Shown here in pieces: positions 48,273-61,016 of a DNA stretch of 64,000 bases; within the stretch, counting starts at the first letter, position 1, and each line of letters begins with the position of its first letter. The DNA is from Apostichopus japonicus (taxonomy: Eukaryota; Echinodermata; Holothuroidea; Aspidochirotida; Stichopodidae). The stretch is from the NCBI RefSeq assembly GCF_037975245.1, contig NC_092563.1, positions 13,254,001 to 13,318,000 of the forward strand, read 5' to 3'. Under the pieces are notes generated by a model. That model was not told the DNA's origin. It made no database searches and was given only the letters and a program-made list of their open reading frames with translations. The translations under genes were made by a program, and so were the position numbers.

Positions 48273-51200
48273 TGTGCAGGGAGTCATTACGGTTAAAGAG
48301 TTCTTTTTCTGTATAGGTCATGAGCTTTCTCCTCCTCCGTTTTCTCTTATGGCCGGAACACGCTTTGCTTTGTAGCCTACATTCTATATCGTTAAGAAAA
48401 AAATAAAGTCGTCTTTTTCTATGTGTCTGATCTCACGGTACATTAAAGCCTCATACGGAGGTTAGACTTAACGGAAAAATTAGACGATAAATTTGCCACT
48501 TTAAACTCTTAGGAACTTGCTCCTCTATTAATGGAAAAGAAGAAAATTACAACCTAAAATAGGGAAGGTTTGAAATTAACGTTTGTCCAAAAGTATTCAC
48601 AAGTTCCAAAATTAGTTAGGTTCTGTGGGCTAAAGCTGTACAATGTACCTTAGTTTCAGAAACTAGTTACACAAATTTCAGAAAATAAGACAATTTTGCT
48701 TTGAACTTGGATAAGTAACACTAGTTAAATCATACCCATCAATTGTAAACCTTTAAGAATTCAGCTTTGAAATGCAGAGACAGTGTGCTAGTCAACTAGA
48801 GTTTGACAACAAGAACAGAAAACTACCCTATGCATGTAACTTTTCAGGTATCCAACATTCTTTAGGGAAGATGATATTCCATCCCTCCTGTTCATAGTCA
48901 TGTCAAACTGATACTTGAGAAACTTGTAGATCAGACGGAGAATTCACAATCCGATTAAATTTAGAGGGTTTTGGGCAAAGAAAAAAACTAAAATCCACAT
49001 GGACGGTCTAAATTATATTTACCCGACTTCTTGTCAGGATTCTGTCAAAAAAATCACTTGATGGGGGGAATTCATAAATTAGTTGCAAATGCAGCTTTTT
49101 TCTCAATACAGTCAGTGCTACAACAACAGGTTAACTTTGGAATTGGCTCTAAACACATGTAACTTCAACAAGCCCTTCACTAATAGTACCCTCAAGACTA
49201 ATTTGAATCTCCCTTTTTTTTCCCCGTTTCTTTAGATCAAATTCATGACTTGACTTAAAAAATGTAAGAAATTCTATGGCTATACTTCCTTGACTTTGCC
49301 ATTAACTGTAGGAATTGCTACTTAGACATCCTCTGTATCTATTAAATATATTTACAATCTGTAATGTTTGGCAATTAATTAGGGGGAAGGACAGGGGGGA
49401 GGGCTGAGGTTAGGATAGAATCTCCAGGAAACTTTTTGCAACAGAACCGGAGGTTCTTTATTGTCCAACGTCACGTGATAGATATGATTTGATTGGTTGA
49501 TTTTACATATGAATAATAAAGGTGTGGTGTGCATGCATAATTGTTTGGGTCGACAAAATTGTCAATGTTTACGAAAAGGTTAATTACTCTTTAATTAGGG
49601 TTCGCCGGGTAAATTTGCTATCACAGTAACCTCTCTTTCCTCAATTGCAAGTTGCTGCCATGTAAATGAATGTAAGTGACAATGGAGTGCTAAAAGTTTC
49701 AAATAAATGCAATATGGACCTATTGCAGATGAACTGTCACAAATATATGAGCTGTCACTGATAGATAAAAGGTGTCACAATAGCATTTTCCCATCAAAAA
49801 ATATACCTTCTCTCATTGTGTTTCTTTCATTAACGAATTTACCAAACCCAGGGAGTACTATTCAAAGATCTTGATTGATCAAACCAAAGCAAAACTTTGT
49901 TAGCTCTTCATGAAATGAAAATGATAATGCGCCCGTAATTAATTACTTCAATTCTAACGTTTAGTACGCTTGACGGGCATGTGGGAACATTCGTATGGCT
50001 TCTAGTAAGTACTGTGTGTGGCACATGCAAACCTCATGCATTTCTGAATAGGAAGACAAACCAATAAACAATTACAGATACAAAATGCTGCTAAAAAGTC
50101 ACAAATAATGACCATTTTTATTGTACCTACTTTTGCATGTTCTTTTAAAGGCTGACTATAACAGCTCTCCATGAGAGTGGAATACAATTTCTCTTTTGCA
50201 ACCAACTAGAGCTTCAGCAAATCTTTGACCTATGATCCACTGAACTTTGCAGTGCATGTGTTTTTTTTTCTTTTGTCAACAGAGGTCCACACCACACATG
50301 AATGCCAGCAGAAAGATATACCACACATTATGAGAGTCGTGCAATAAATTCTCTTCATAGTACTGTTATACTTCAACCACCACAAAACTCCCATTAAAAT
50401 AACAACCTTGAAGTTGCCAGGGTGTAGAGGAGTTCTTATCAGGCTATTTTGACATCTTTCCAGAATCCATATGCACCAATATATTTTGTCAGAATATCAC
50501 ATAAATTGGGTCAACAAGTGGAGGAAATATGGCCTGTTCATGTACACTATTAAATTATCCACCAAAAAAGTTGAGGAATGTTTGGCATTAACCAGTATAA
50601 CCCAGGCATGTCTGGGAACCAATTTAGAAACAATTGCCCAAAGGAACACCTGCCACTAGGCAACTACAGAGGTCACACGCATAATTCATCTCGGCTTGAC
50701 CTTGTCTGAGCCTCAGCTCATTCCCCAGTGGAGATGCGAACAGTTGGGCCAACTTTTCACCTGCAAGGCAGCCATGATTTTTGACAGCCAGAAAAGTTTA
50801 TTTATCCTGAATTGGCTTATCTCCATCAATTCCCATGACATGGAACAAAGAAGGAAATGTAGGAATGTTTGTGCTATCCATCGCTATAGCAACAATGTGA
50901 TTAAACTTGACCTCAGAGCACTATTTTAATATTGTATAATAGAGGAACCCTATTGTTCCCCTTCATATTCTCTGTTGCACAACTTCCTACTACACAAACA
51001 GATACCAGCGCATACATACAGTGCATGCATATGGAATTCAGTTTTGATCTCAAGGATCTTGGGCGCCCGCCCAATACTTGGCAGGCCTCTATCATCAACT
51101 GTGGAAGTAACTGTGCAGTGTCTTGTATAGACAGACCTGTGTGGTACACATATATATACATATATATTACAAGCATACTAATGGACACCATTTTGTTACC

Positions 51201-51495
51201 ATGTAGTGACAGACTACCATTTTAAGTTGCAGGAAATAAACCACCCAAGTCTGTTGGCTCCAGCTCTCCTCATCTGCAGGATACTATGGCTGATAATCAA
51301 TTCTGAGAGCTCAATTGTAGCTGGTATTTTCTTTCAGAATGAAAACCAGATGGTAGATAGGAAGGTTGTTCGATTTAGACACACACATTTCGAGCTGCTG
51401 TTTGGGGAGGAGTTGGGTTGCAACAACTCTTTTTGGTTTCCCAAACCGAGCCAATGTAGTAAAATTTAGATGCAAATTTTGTATTCTTCTTAAGC

Positions 51496-51525
51496 TCACT
51501 ATGAGGTCCCATGACCTCATAGTGA
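51496..51525. repeat. Perfect 13-bp inverted repeat with 4-nt spacer
   Basis: TCACTATGAGGTC, spacer CCAT, GACCTCATAGTGA. It contains inverted AGGTC/TGACCT half-sites similar to those of nuclear receptors. Directly after it TGACGTTAC occurs twice, 14 bp apart (51523, 51537), like CRE half-sites. Confidence 0.85.
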
Positions 51526-51753
51526 CGTTACAACCATGACGTTACCACCATTTAGCAAAGTCCTAGACATGAAGTTGCTCACATTTTAATCCAATACTGA
51601 AAAGTTTCTGAGCTATTCTTTAATATTTCCTTATTTTCTACCTCTTATTCCCCTTCCTCCTGCCACCATTAAAGTATGGTTGAATGTAGAAACGAGTTGT
51701 TTACTGCTTCCAGCGATGTCAATCAGACAAACCCCTTTGTTTTCCCATTTCAA

Positions 51754-51803
51754 GCTAAAACATTCATTCTAGTCCACTCGCTAAAACATTCATTCTAGTC
51801 CAA
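51754..51803. repeat. 26-bp tandem duplication
   Basis: GCTAAAACATTCATTCTAGT CCA is present at 51754 and again at 51780. Confidence 0.9.
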
Positions 51804-51998
51804 CCACATAAATTCAAATCTTCAAAGTTCCAACAGAACATAGAGATCATTAAAACAACATATATATATACAACAACTGCACTCTACAACCTGAGATAAT
51901 ATTATTACAGGCAAAAGCTGACACAGAGGCTTCAAAGCCATATTTTTCTCAGCGACGGTAAAACCGCAATTTTTTCTCATTAAAGCTTAAAGTCGTCT

Positions 51999-52133
51999 TC
52001 ACCCAACCCTGTTCATGCGATCACTTCTAGCTAGACCTGCAATATTTAATGCATGAAAGCTGGCCACCGCTGCACTATTTTCTTTCTGCGTGGGTGACCC
52101 AGGGGCAGAATAATTAGCACTGTGGGCCTGCAT
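51999..52133 (-). CDS. Possible 44-aa small open frame
   Basis: An ATG at 52133 on the minus strand opens MQAHSANYSAPGSPTQKENS and continues AAVASFHALNIAGLARSDRM to NRVG and TGA. The frame is open for a further 34 codons upstream without an ATG (to about 52235). The region is locally richer in CpG than its surroundings and the peptide composition is protein-like. It could be a short protein, part of a first exon or chance. No homologue recognised. Confidence 0.22.
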   Translation of the reverse strand: MQAHSANYSAPGSPTQKENSAAVASFHALNIAGLARSDRMNRVG

Positions 52134-53292
52134 TCGGGTGGCGCATATGGAAGCGAGTATGCTTGACCGCTCAAGCGAAATTATGGGATTTGGCAAAGTC
52201 GAATAATTCAACTCGACCGTGGAGAAATGACGCACAGGCTGAATTGCCTTTTCTCACCTTAACTTTGCTTCTCATAACATGTGCTTGCATACAACTTTCA
52301 CACACAAGGCCAAAACGGCTTTGTAAAACCCCCTCGTTTAACTGAATATTGTACAAAGTTAATCCATGGTAGAAAGATATGATCATAATGTGTATAATCA
52401 GGCTCTTTGCAGGTCGAGGAGGACGCCTGTTCTTGAAACCCTACGGTTTTACAAGAATTTGTGGAGATTGGTGGTATCATTAATATTCAGCACTTGAGAG
52501 AAAAAATGATAGGAGATTCTCACACCATAATCTACAGTATTTTAGTCCATAAAGGTCATGCCAAGAATGATGAAATATGATTCATGAACCACAAAACATT
52601 TTCCAACACAATATTATCTGTATCTTGAACTAAACAACATATTTAAAGGATGGCTTTAGGCAGAATGTTAGGTCTTGATATTGTACAGCCTAAGAAGAAA
52701 GAAAACCTTTTAGTGCTGGTAATGTTTTCCCCAGATATTCAGGTAATTCACCATAAATGCTTTAATCTCTGAAATGCACCTTTAAGGTTAAATTGATGCT
52801 GACCTTTTATGACCTCAGCTCCTCAGTGTAGGCTATTAATAATAATCCTTCATTTCATAAATTCTAAGGATGATAACTCAACAAAGACTCCTTCTTTTAA
52901 CTTCATAAAAACCAACAGAGCATCCTCCGATGACATTAAACACCATTTGTCCTTGATAAATTTGTAACACCTTATAAACAGGAGGCCATCAAATTCTCTT
53001 CTTTTCACATTGAGTTTTTTTTTTGTGTTGATCTGTGGAACTGAGCTAAATGGTCTGTCTGTATTAGACTTTAAGCTTCAGTCACTTTAATTGATGAACC
53101 TCAACTACTGAAAGAGCCATTTCTCCAAATTTTAGTGTGGTATAGGAATACAACCATGACTGATAGCAGTGTGTGGTTTAAAGATCAAGAGTAGCTCAAA
53201 ATTAACTTTGTGCCTACTATCAACCTTAAACTCCGAAATTTGAAGCAGGGAGGTACACAGTATATGAAGCCATGTACAAAGATCTCTTTCTA

Positions 53293-53547
53293 CTAGATTA
53301 AGGGATCTCTTAGAACTATATTAAGGGGTATGCTATCATATTGCTCAGGGTAGGGAGTTTCTCTGGCAACTCTCTGGTCAGGGTGCCGCAAACTCACAAC
53401 CCAACACAAAGTGCACCTGAGTAAAGGAAAATCGGTATTGTTGTCCAAGTTAAACTTAACAAAAGTCTCTATGAAACTGATTGTCCTGGAGATGTTACAA
53501 TCGATGTATTTTCGTTTGTTGAGTAAACGCTGTGGAACCTCTGCCAT
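53293..53547 (-). CDS. Candidate coding region, 84 codons, family unknown
   Basis: ATG at 53547 on the minus strand, 84 codons to TAG. The sequence begins MAEVPQRLLNKRKYIDCNIS, has FIETFVKFNLDNNTDF in the middle and ends YDSIPLNIVLRDPLI. The frame is open about 22 codons further upstream, beginning just after a possible acceptor CTACTTACAG. Composition is protein-like, with a basic segment followed by mixed hydrophobic sequence. It may be a terminal exon together with 53948-54028. Family and completeness are unknown. Confidence 0.28.
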   Translation of the reverse strand: MAEVPQRLLNKRKYIDCNISRTISFIETFVKFNLDNNTDFPLLRCTLCWVVSLRHPDQRVARETPYPEQYDSIPLNIVLRDPLI

Positions 53548-53829
53548 CTGATACAACAATGCGTCACTGCCGCAGATATGCCAGCATACTGTAAGTAGCA
53601 GCTTCTATGCATCCCACACGACTGGCTGAAATAAGTATGTGTATGTGCTGCTCCATGCAGTTGGAACACAAGAGATGAGACGCCATCGAAGGGATAAGTA
53701 GCAGAAGTCGATACTTTCAGTATTTACTAAAATAATGTATAATATCATTGTCGACTTAGCATTCTCTCCTACAACAACAAAAAAGAAAATGAAGAAAGTA
53801 GGACACCCGGTGACTAATGACCTGACCTC

Positions 53830-53948
53830 AGGCTCCAAACCGACCAAGGTAGCCTCCGTGCAGGTGATTTTATAATTTATTCGCATCTGAATCATCCATT
53901 CTACATCTGACAACAAATGTTTCAAACGATTCCACGGTGGTTCACAGT
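53830..53948 (-). CDS. Candidate internal exon, family unknown
   Basis: The acceptor TTTAATTATGTTACAG precedes an open frame reading CEPPWNRLKHLLSDVEWMIQ, then MRINYKITCTEATLVGLEPE. It links in phase to a possible 28-nt micro-exon at 54001-54028 (RTPVTVTTD), which has an excellent pyrimidine tract before its acceptor; the join would be TTD-D-CEPPW. The intervening intron would be only 52 bp, unusually short beside the kilobase introns here. The donor end near 53830 (GAG|GTCAGG) is weak. Plausible but unproven. Confidence 0.22.
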
Positions 53949-54000
53949 CTGTAACATAATTAAAGGTGAATCCATTTATTCTGATATTTAAGTTATTTAC

Positions 54001-54028
54001 CATCCGTTGTCACAGTTACTGGAGTGCG
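54001..54028 (-). CDS. Candidate 28-nt micro-exon
   Basis: Lies between the acceptor GGCTCGGTTTCAG, preceded by about 45 bases of almost pure pyrimidine, and the donor GGATG|GTAAATAAC. It encodes RTPVTVTTD and leaves one base, matching the entry phase of the candidate exon ending at 53948. Confidence 0.2.
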
Positions 54029-54839
54029 CTGAAACCGAGCCACGAATAAAATAAAAACAGAAAGAAGAGGAGAAGATGAAATAGAGGAAGAGAAGTCTCA
54101 CAGAGCGCTCTCCCCGCAAAAGCAGTTATTTTTTCGCCACAGGTTATTCTTCGCGGCCTTTGCAAATGCAAGGACATGCCATTTGCTAAATGTCAAGAGA
54201 TACAGAAAACCATGCTGTAACGAAATCGCATTTACAATTAACCAATACAAAGCAATAAACATCATTTCTTACACGCCAAGTTTGAGTAGCTATAGACAAA
54301 AAAAAAGAGAGTAAAAAAGTTTTGTTGGAAAAGTCTGATAAAAATTCCAAAATTTACAATATTATGGAACCAGAAAGCCAGTTCGCTTTGTGTTTCCTTG
54401 CCATACTAATCTCTCAAAATTCCAAATAACTATCTGACTAATTATGCAGAGCGAGTGAGTTAAATTTCTCAAAGAATTAGGTGAGCATTAGAGATTTTCA
54501 GCTCTTATTTGTAGCACTCCATTTGTGGGCATCAACCATTTAATCCACTGGTAAGGATTTTACAGGATAGAATTTTTGATTCCAAAATGTCAATATTAAG
54601 GAGAGAAACGTCTTCCTAAAATATAGATGCATAGATGTATGAATAAAAGGACATATTCTTTTACCAATTTTGAAGACCTATAGTGTGTGCCCCTTAACAA
54701 AACTTAACTGAACTTGACCAAAACTATGTACACCAAAAGAAAATCATAGCATTGGAGTATTCACATACTAATTGTAGCTTTAATTTTGGAGCTTTCATGT
54801 TTACAAAGGTTTTCAGACTTGACACCTGTTGACCTCATT

Positions 54840-55335
54840 TGACCTCTTCCGATTTCAATAGGTTCTTGCTCTCACCAAGCTGGATCTACATACTAAGCAT
54901 CAACTTCAAGAAAGATGAAGTTCTCGAGTTAAGCCTGTTTACAATATTTCAGACTTTGACTTAATTATCAACCACAAATGACCTTTGACCTCCACCAATT
55001 GCAAGTGGGTTCTTGTATTCACCAAGCTGGATTTGCCATAGCATGTATGAAGTTCGACAAAGATGTACTTTATGCGTTATCATGTTTTCACACAAATTTT
55101 GCATAGACTTTGATCTGTGTTGACCCCAAATTACCATTTGAACAGAAAAAAAAATAGGGTTCTTGTACTCAGGAAGACGGATCCACATACCAAGTATGAT
55201 GTTAATAATCCACCATGAACTTTTTGAGTTTAATGTTTGCAAGCAAGTGTCACAAGCACGCATGCACACTAACATGAACTCACATACACATGCCATCACC
55301 ACTGTATAAATTCCTTCTGCCTCCAGCAAGGAATC
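54840..55335 (+). repeat. Dispersed composite repeat, copy B
   Basis: Three monomers mark their position by GGTTCTTG at 54861, 55008 and 55158 (147 and 150 bp apart). Each contains CACCAAGCTGGAT or a variant, ATGAAGTTC, and TTTGACC phrases. The end carries GTCACAAGCACGCATGC and AATTCCTTCTGCCTCCAGCA AGGAATC, which can fold as a terminal hairpin. It shares its block order with copy A at 46290-46598. A 148-codon minus-strand frame across it (54961-55407) is a shadow of the repeat, not a gene. Confidence 0.78.
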
Positions 55336-58300
55336 AATAAAGGCTTTAATGTTGGAAATGCATGCTACAATGAGGTAGGGTATGTCATGTGGGCTACAGT
55401 ATTCCATTTAACATGTCTAGGGACCTGAGCTAATCTTAGATGCTTCAGCAGCCAAGTACCCATTATTCTATTCTTGGTAACCCACGAAACAGATAAATCC
55501 CTTGAGATGATGATTCAAACACTTCAAAATTACTTGTCAAACCCTTGGCTTCGGTCAGCTCATTTAATATTTCATTTTATATAAAATACTCAAAAACATC
55601 CAATAGCCATAAAACGAGGGGGAAAATTTTGATACTCCCATCATCATTTGTAACCACTCTGAACCCAAAGTCAGTGTACCTTACATAAACGGAATCCCGG
55701 GGCAGATTGCGTGGGCCACGCCATGCTGATGAAAAATGATGTGAAAACAACTAGTGACCAATCAAATGAAACCACCTCATACCAAAGCCCATAGGAGGTC
55801 TAGGAGTAAATTCCTCCCACACATAGGGGTCTCGAAATCAGGAGGCAGATTTAATCATGTTATTGGTGGTATATCTTTATTGGCTATGAAATATTTGGCT
55901 GCCTACATCAGAGGGTTCTCCATGGGTTGTAACCCAGTGATAAAGCATCCAGCTGTTTATGCCTAAGTGAGAACCTTGAAAATGCCTCCATAATTACAAC
56001 TTTGTCAATAAATGAGGACTCCATTAAAACTATTTGTTCCAATTAGTCATGTTTTTTAAGACGGATCATAGGTTCCTGCTCGATTCATATGGAATTTTTG
56101 GAACAGTTCAGTACAATACAATGCACTACAATACAATACAAGCGAGTGGGAGGAAAAATGCGGCCACTAATTTAATTCTGGTCGAGCTCAAATATTAGGG
56201 CAATTAAAATTCAAACACAAGGTTTTTAAAAATTTGTTGACAACTTAGGCTTGCTTTTTTGCAACATTTATTACTCTCATATCTCACTGGTTACAAAATT
56301 ATGATTTGAAGCCTTGTTCCAGTTCTTGTAACATGAAATTGCAAGCTTGACATGTTTACTGAAGGAAGTGAGCACCAAAAGTAACCTTAAAAAGCTGAGT
56401 GGGTTTTGAGTAAAACAACAAGAAGAGGCCTTTATCTTATCTTGACCACTTTATGAAGTCACAAAAAAAATGTAGAAGCTAATAAATTCTTTTAGTTATC
56501 AGGAGATATTCAGAGGTATTCAGATAAGTCTATAAACAATTCTTACTAAACCAGGCATAAAGTTATGCAAGCTGTTCCCAGTGACCTCTCAGTTAAGCAT
56601 TGTATATGTTATTGCATGGTGTATATGTTATCGCATGTAACATAGTTTAAAGGAGCCTATTGCGTCTGTAATTTAATTTCCTCCTAAGCCTTCATCAAAA
56701 TTGTTGCTTCGAACTCTTGCACAATATATATATATTGCTTCTTTCATTACTGGTCACAAAAGAAATTACTTCAAGAGCATCTGATTATTTCAGGTAAGAA
56801 GAACAACACTAATTAAGACTAGATGCATGAAACGTGTTCATTACAGATGGTAGCATCTTGGTAGCCTGCTTTGCATAGAATAAGTATTGAAGGTCATTAG
56901 TGCTAGAAAGTAGTCATATTATGGTCAGCCATACTCCAATTTCAACAAGAATTTTACTGCCATCTCAAGGTATTCTTCCTCCTCCTAACTGAAACATCAA
57001 ATTGTCTCATTTGAAACGCCACATTATCTTGGAAGTAACTTGAGGAGATGCACAACTGCCGGGAATTTACACTTGGAAACTTCTCGCAAGTTTTGAGGAT
57101 GCTAAAATTTGGGGCCAATACTGATGATCTTCTAGGTAAAAACATAATAATCCTTTATGACCAGATATCCAAAATATCTATCACATAGTCTTGATTCATG
57201 GTATACCATTTTTACATTCTCACAAAGTTTTCACCACCTTTACAAAGGGCAACAGAATCCTTCCTGTATTTATTATCAGTAACAATGGTGATGTCGTAAA
57301 CCGAGGAGAAAACCCAGTAACCAAATACTTAGCATTTTGTACAGGTTTCAAAAACTAGAGCAATTGAATAGAATAATACTGAGCACTAAACATTATCTAA
57401 TCTATAGAATTATCACTGTGAAGGATTCTACCAGCAAGAATACTATGTTACTGTTTCCCACATTTCTCAAATTTCTCAAGGTGCCTGCAAAGTGTGTAAC
57501 ATGATACAGGATTATTTTTAGTGCAACACTTTCAACTTCTTTGTTCATTGTGTGAGTGTGTGTTTGTTTTTTGATTTGTGTTTTTTTGTCTTTCCTTTGT
57601 CTCAAGCTTCATTGCAATGTATAACACTTTTCCCAAATGAACCCCCCCCCCTCAGGTTTCTGCATCCATAACCAACTACTATACATATATGTCAGTATAT
57701 ATACTTACAATGTATGTAGCTAGAGACATTATGTAGATGATGGGACAACACTATTTGCCGCCTCCCATTCGAAGTCTCCAGAAATAGCATAGGAGCATGT
57801 TTGGCAGATAGCTTGCTTGGCATTCCAGTAGTAGTGAGAGGCCAAAGTCACTGCTAACATATCTCTACATAAACATGCCACCTACTGTGTTTGATTGAAC
57901 CCCCAGGATATGGACTGTACCATTCTAACAAATAGGTTGTATCAAAATGATGGGCGGACAGCTACACTATTGGATAGGGATTTAGATTTAAATGAAACTT
58001 ACCTGCCTTTTTCCCAATACCATAAATAAATAAAGCAATATTTTTCTTTGAGAGCTTTATTACAACCATAAAAGTCTACACCCTGTCAGTGCTGACAAAC
58101 ATCATCATGGGATACAATGATGAAGTAATTATGCATTCCTTTGCAATGTACAGAACTGTCCTAGCCTTACAGTATATATGGTTACACAGTTTATGTCACA
58201 CGCTGCCTGCATGGATGGTCTTTATTGACCATTTCCTTATGTCTCCTTGGAGAGGCATTGTTGCTTTATAGTTGAAGCAGCATGTTTCTGATGTTTGGTC

Positions 58301-58872
58301 TGAAATTTTACCAAATGTCAACTAATATTACTAAAATTTGCAATTGATCAAACACTGAGGCTCCCTCTAATTCTCTCAACAAATGACACAGCCCACTAAT
58401 TACTTGCATTAACCTTTAATTCTTAACATTTCCGACACTTTGCCACCCAGCCATTTTCTTTTTTGGATATTAGTATTAATCACTTACAAGTAGCAACAAG
58501 CACATTGAATTTTTGTTGAGAAATTTGACTGCATTAAAAAAACAAATCAAAATTAACTTCAAGCCATACAACTAAGTATGTTAGTGTGGATATCAACTAC
58601 ATTAAGAATGGCAGTAAAATACATTTTGAAATTTGAGCGTGGGTGACCGTTATCTGACTGTCTAGCAATAAAACTCAAATTTGGAAGCATAAACTACTGC
58701 TGAATATTTATGAGATGCCTAGTCAAATTAGCAAAGAATTCTTTGATTCAATTGGTCAAGCAGATCTCTAAACATGCGAGCAGTTCTCGCAATGATGAAA
58801 GGCAAATCTGAATCGTTGCACCTTGGGAAACATTGCACCATTGCAACAAAAAGTATACACAGAAGTGACAAT

Positions 58873-58916
58873 GGGTGGGGGGAGGGGTGGGGGAGGGGAG
58901 GGGAGGGGTGGGGGGA
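58873..58916 (+). repeat. G-rich tract, G-quadruplex candidate
   Basis: GGGTGGGGGGAGGGGTGGGG-type sequence with at least seven runs of four or more G. Confidence 0.92.
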
Positions 58917-60604
58917 ATGGATGGCTGTGATCAGTCTTTCTACCTAAATTACTCTTACTGTAAAAATGATAATTTGTAGAATCCATTTCCAACCAATCAA
59001 AGCTATTACATGTTTCATCAGTACTTCAGCCTCCATTTAAGCATTATACAACATATCTATATGCTTTCTTCAGCACCATCACAGCAAAATTTGTACAATT
59101 TTTTTATGATACGCAATTCTAAAGCTATGACAAGTAGTTGTGTATTATACGTGAACAATTACTGATCGCTGTATTTCACTTCAGGAAAAATGACTTGATG
59201 ATTGCGCTAGATGTACAGACGATTAGATGACAAGCCTATTACGGTGTGGGAAACTTCATTATCAATGTTGTTTGCACCTTCAGGTAAAACTCTGGTCCTA
59301 TCACATCTGAATAATCCAGGTTTTACTGGCGACCACACATATGGTTCAATCTTAATGCCTTTCATTCTGGTTCCTCTCATTCTAATATCTCAGAAGCCCA
59401 GTGTTTGAAGAGCTCTCTGGTCAGGAAGTAACCTGTTAGTCTTGGAGCAGACACTGCATTACTCCTTTCCTTCCTGTCAGACAATCTTTCACCATTTTGT
59501 TTGGAATTTGGTCATAAAAACTAATGTTACCTACAACAAAAAGAGCCAAGCTTCATACCTCCTACTAAACTGTACATTAAATTTAGAGTTATTTTCCAAA
59601 ACTTGATGGAGTCATTCTTGCACAGTTAAAAATAGTTATAGAGGCTGCAACATGGATGAAGGAAGAATCATAAAAAAGGTGGGGTATGTATGTCATTTCC
59701 TCTGAACTGTAACATCTCGTTTCGACAAAGCCTATTCTCCTGTCGATAAAGATAATTCATTTGTGTCACATGGAAATGATTGCCACATTGATGTAATAGA
59801 CCTCAAGTCATGGTTGCATTCACCAACCCACACTTGATAGCCTACAGTAGGTACTGTAGCAGAATTATCGTAATACAACGAACATCAAATTTTGACATAT
59901 TTAAACAAAGTTATACACTTCCTTACACTTCAAGATGCAAGGAATATAGTTTAATTTTCAATTGCCCTCACGTCATGTTTCCTTTTCCTTACGGGGATAG
60001 GGGGAAGGGGGTGGAGATGGGGGATGAGGTTCATTCAGGTCTCCTTCACCATCTGGTGCAACCATATGCCTTACAAAACCACTTTTGGTTACAAGTCAGA
60101 TTATAAGTCAAGGGCATCAATGATTTAGTTTGAAGGGCAAGACTAAATCACTACTCAACATTGAGGTGATCAACATTGTGGAGTGAATAAACTGTATATA
60201 TTACAGAAGACACCGTCATTCTGATGCATCCATACTATATTTAGCCTTATATCTCAAAATGGTTCCAAATTGGCAGAGTTTACTAGGAATGGTTGGCAGA
60301 CATATGGTATTTCAGTTTTTATAAATGGTGTTAATCATATCAAGAGTCTAATTTTTATACACGTGTACATAGGTACTGTACAGGAAGCAATGTGTGGTCA
60401 TAGCAGCATGTGGTACAGGAATTATAAATTTTGCTTTTGAAAGGAAATCCGTATGAGGGGGTGGACTGTTATGTTTTATTATGCTATTTTGTGAGCATTT
60501 GATGCAAACTCAGGAAATACAACCCATTCTCTAATGGTCAAGTTTGATACTTGCCAAAGTTTCTGCTAACCATGTTACTGTTGGTTACAATTAAACTGTA
60601 CAGT

Positions 60605-60926
60605 ATGCTGTTCTGTAATGACTAGGCAATGTATGCTGTTCCGTAATGACTATATAATGTATGCTGTTCTGTGAATCTGTGATGACTACAGTATGCAATG
60701 AATGCTGTTCTGTAATGACTACGTAATGTAATGTATGCTGTTCTGTAATGACTACGTAATGTAATGTATGCTGTTCTGTGATGACTACGTAATGTAATGT
60801 ATGCTGTTCTGTGATGACTACAGTAGGTAATGCATGCTGTTCTGTAATAACTATGAAATGAATGCTGTTCTGTAATGACTAGGCAATGCATACTGTTCTG
60901 TAATGACTAGGCAATGAATGCTATTA
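60605..60926. repeat. 28-33-bp minisatellite, about 10 copies
   Basis: Units begin ATGCTGTTCTGTAATGACTA and end GTAATGTAATGT, GGCAATGT or similar. Inner copies are 33 bp and outer copies 28 bp, with one 41-bp variant. The minus-strand frame of repeated HYRTAYITLRS peptides (60622-60891) is a by-product of the 33-bp period. Confidence 0.94.
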
Positions 60927-61016
60927 TAAGCTTCTTTTATATAAATTCATTAAAAAACAACTTTAGCCAACAATTTTTTCTTAGACGACATTAAATACTC
61001 ACAAATGACAGAACTT

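Larger units (their letters stand above)
44835..51495. other. Mostly non-coding stretch
   Basis: Apart from the entries listed (composite repeat copy A, open frame at 47310, octamer cluster), I see no exon with convincing splice signals. Around 45150-45490 the plus strand has fragments of protein-like sequence (KEYFMNRKGRPEKVLRASR) broken by stops; this could be decayed coding DNA. Confidence 0.45.

Noticed and set aside
54961-55407. 148-codon minus-strand open frame
   Set aside because: It lies across the tandem monomers of a dispersed repeat and its peptide mirrors the repeat units; no splice or start context.
60622-60891. 89-codon minus-strand frame with HYRTAYITLRS repeats
   Set aside because: By-product of the 33-bp minisatellite period.
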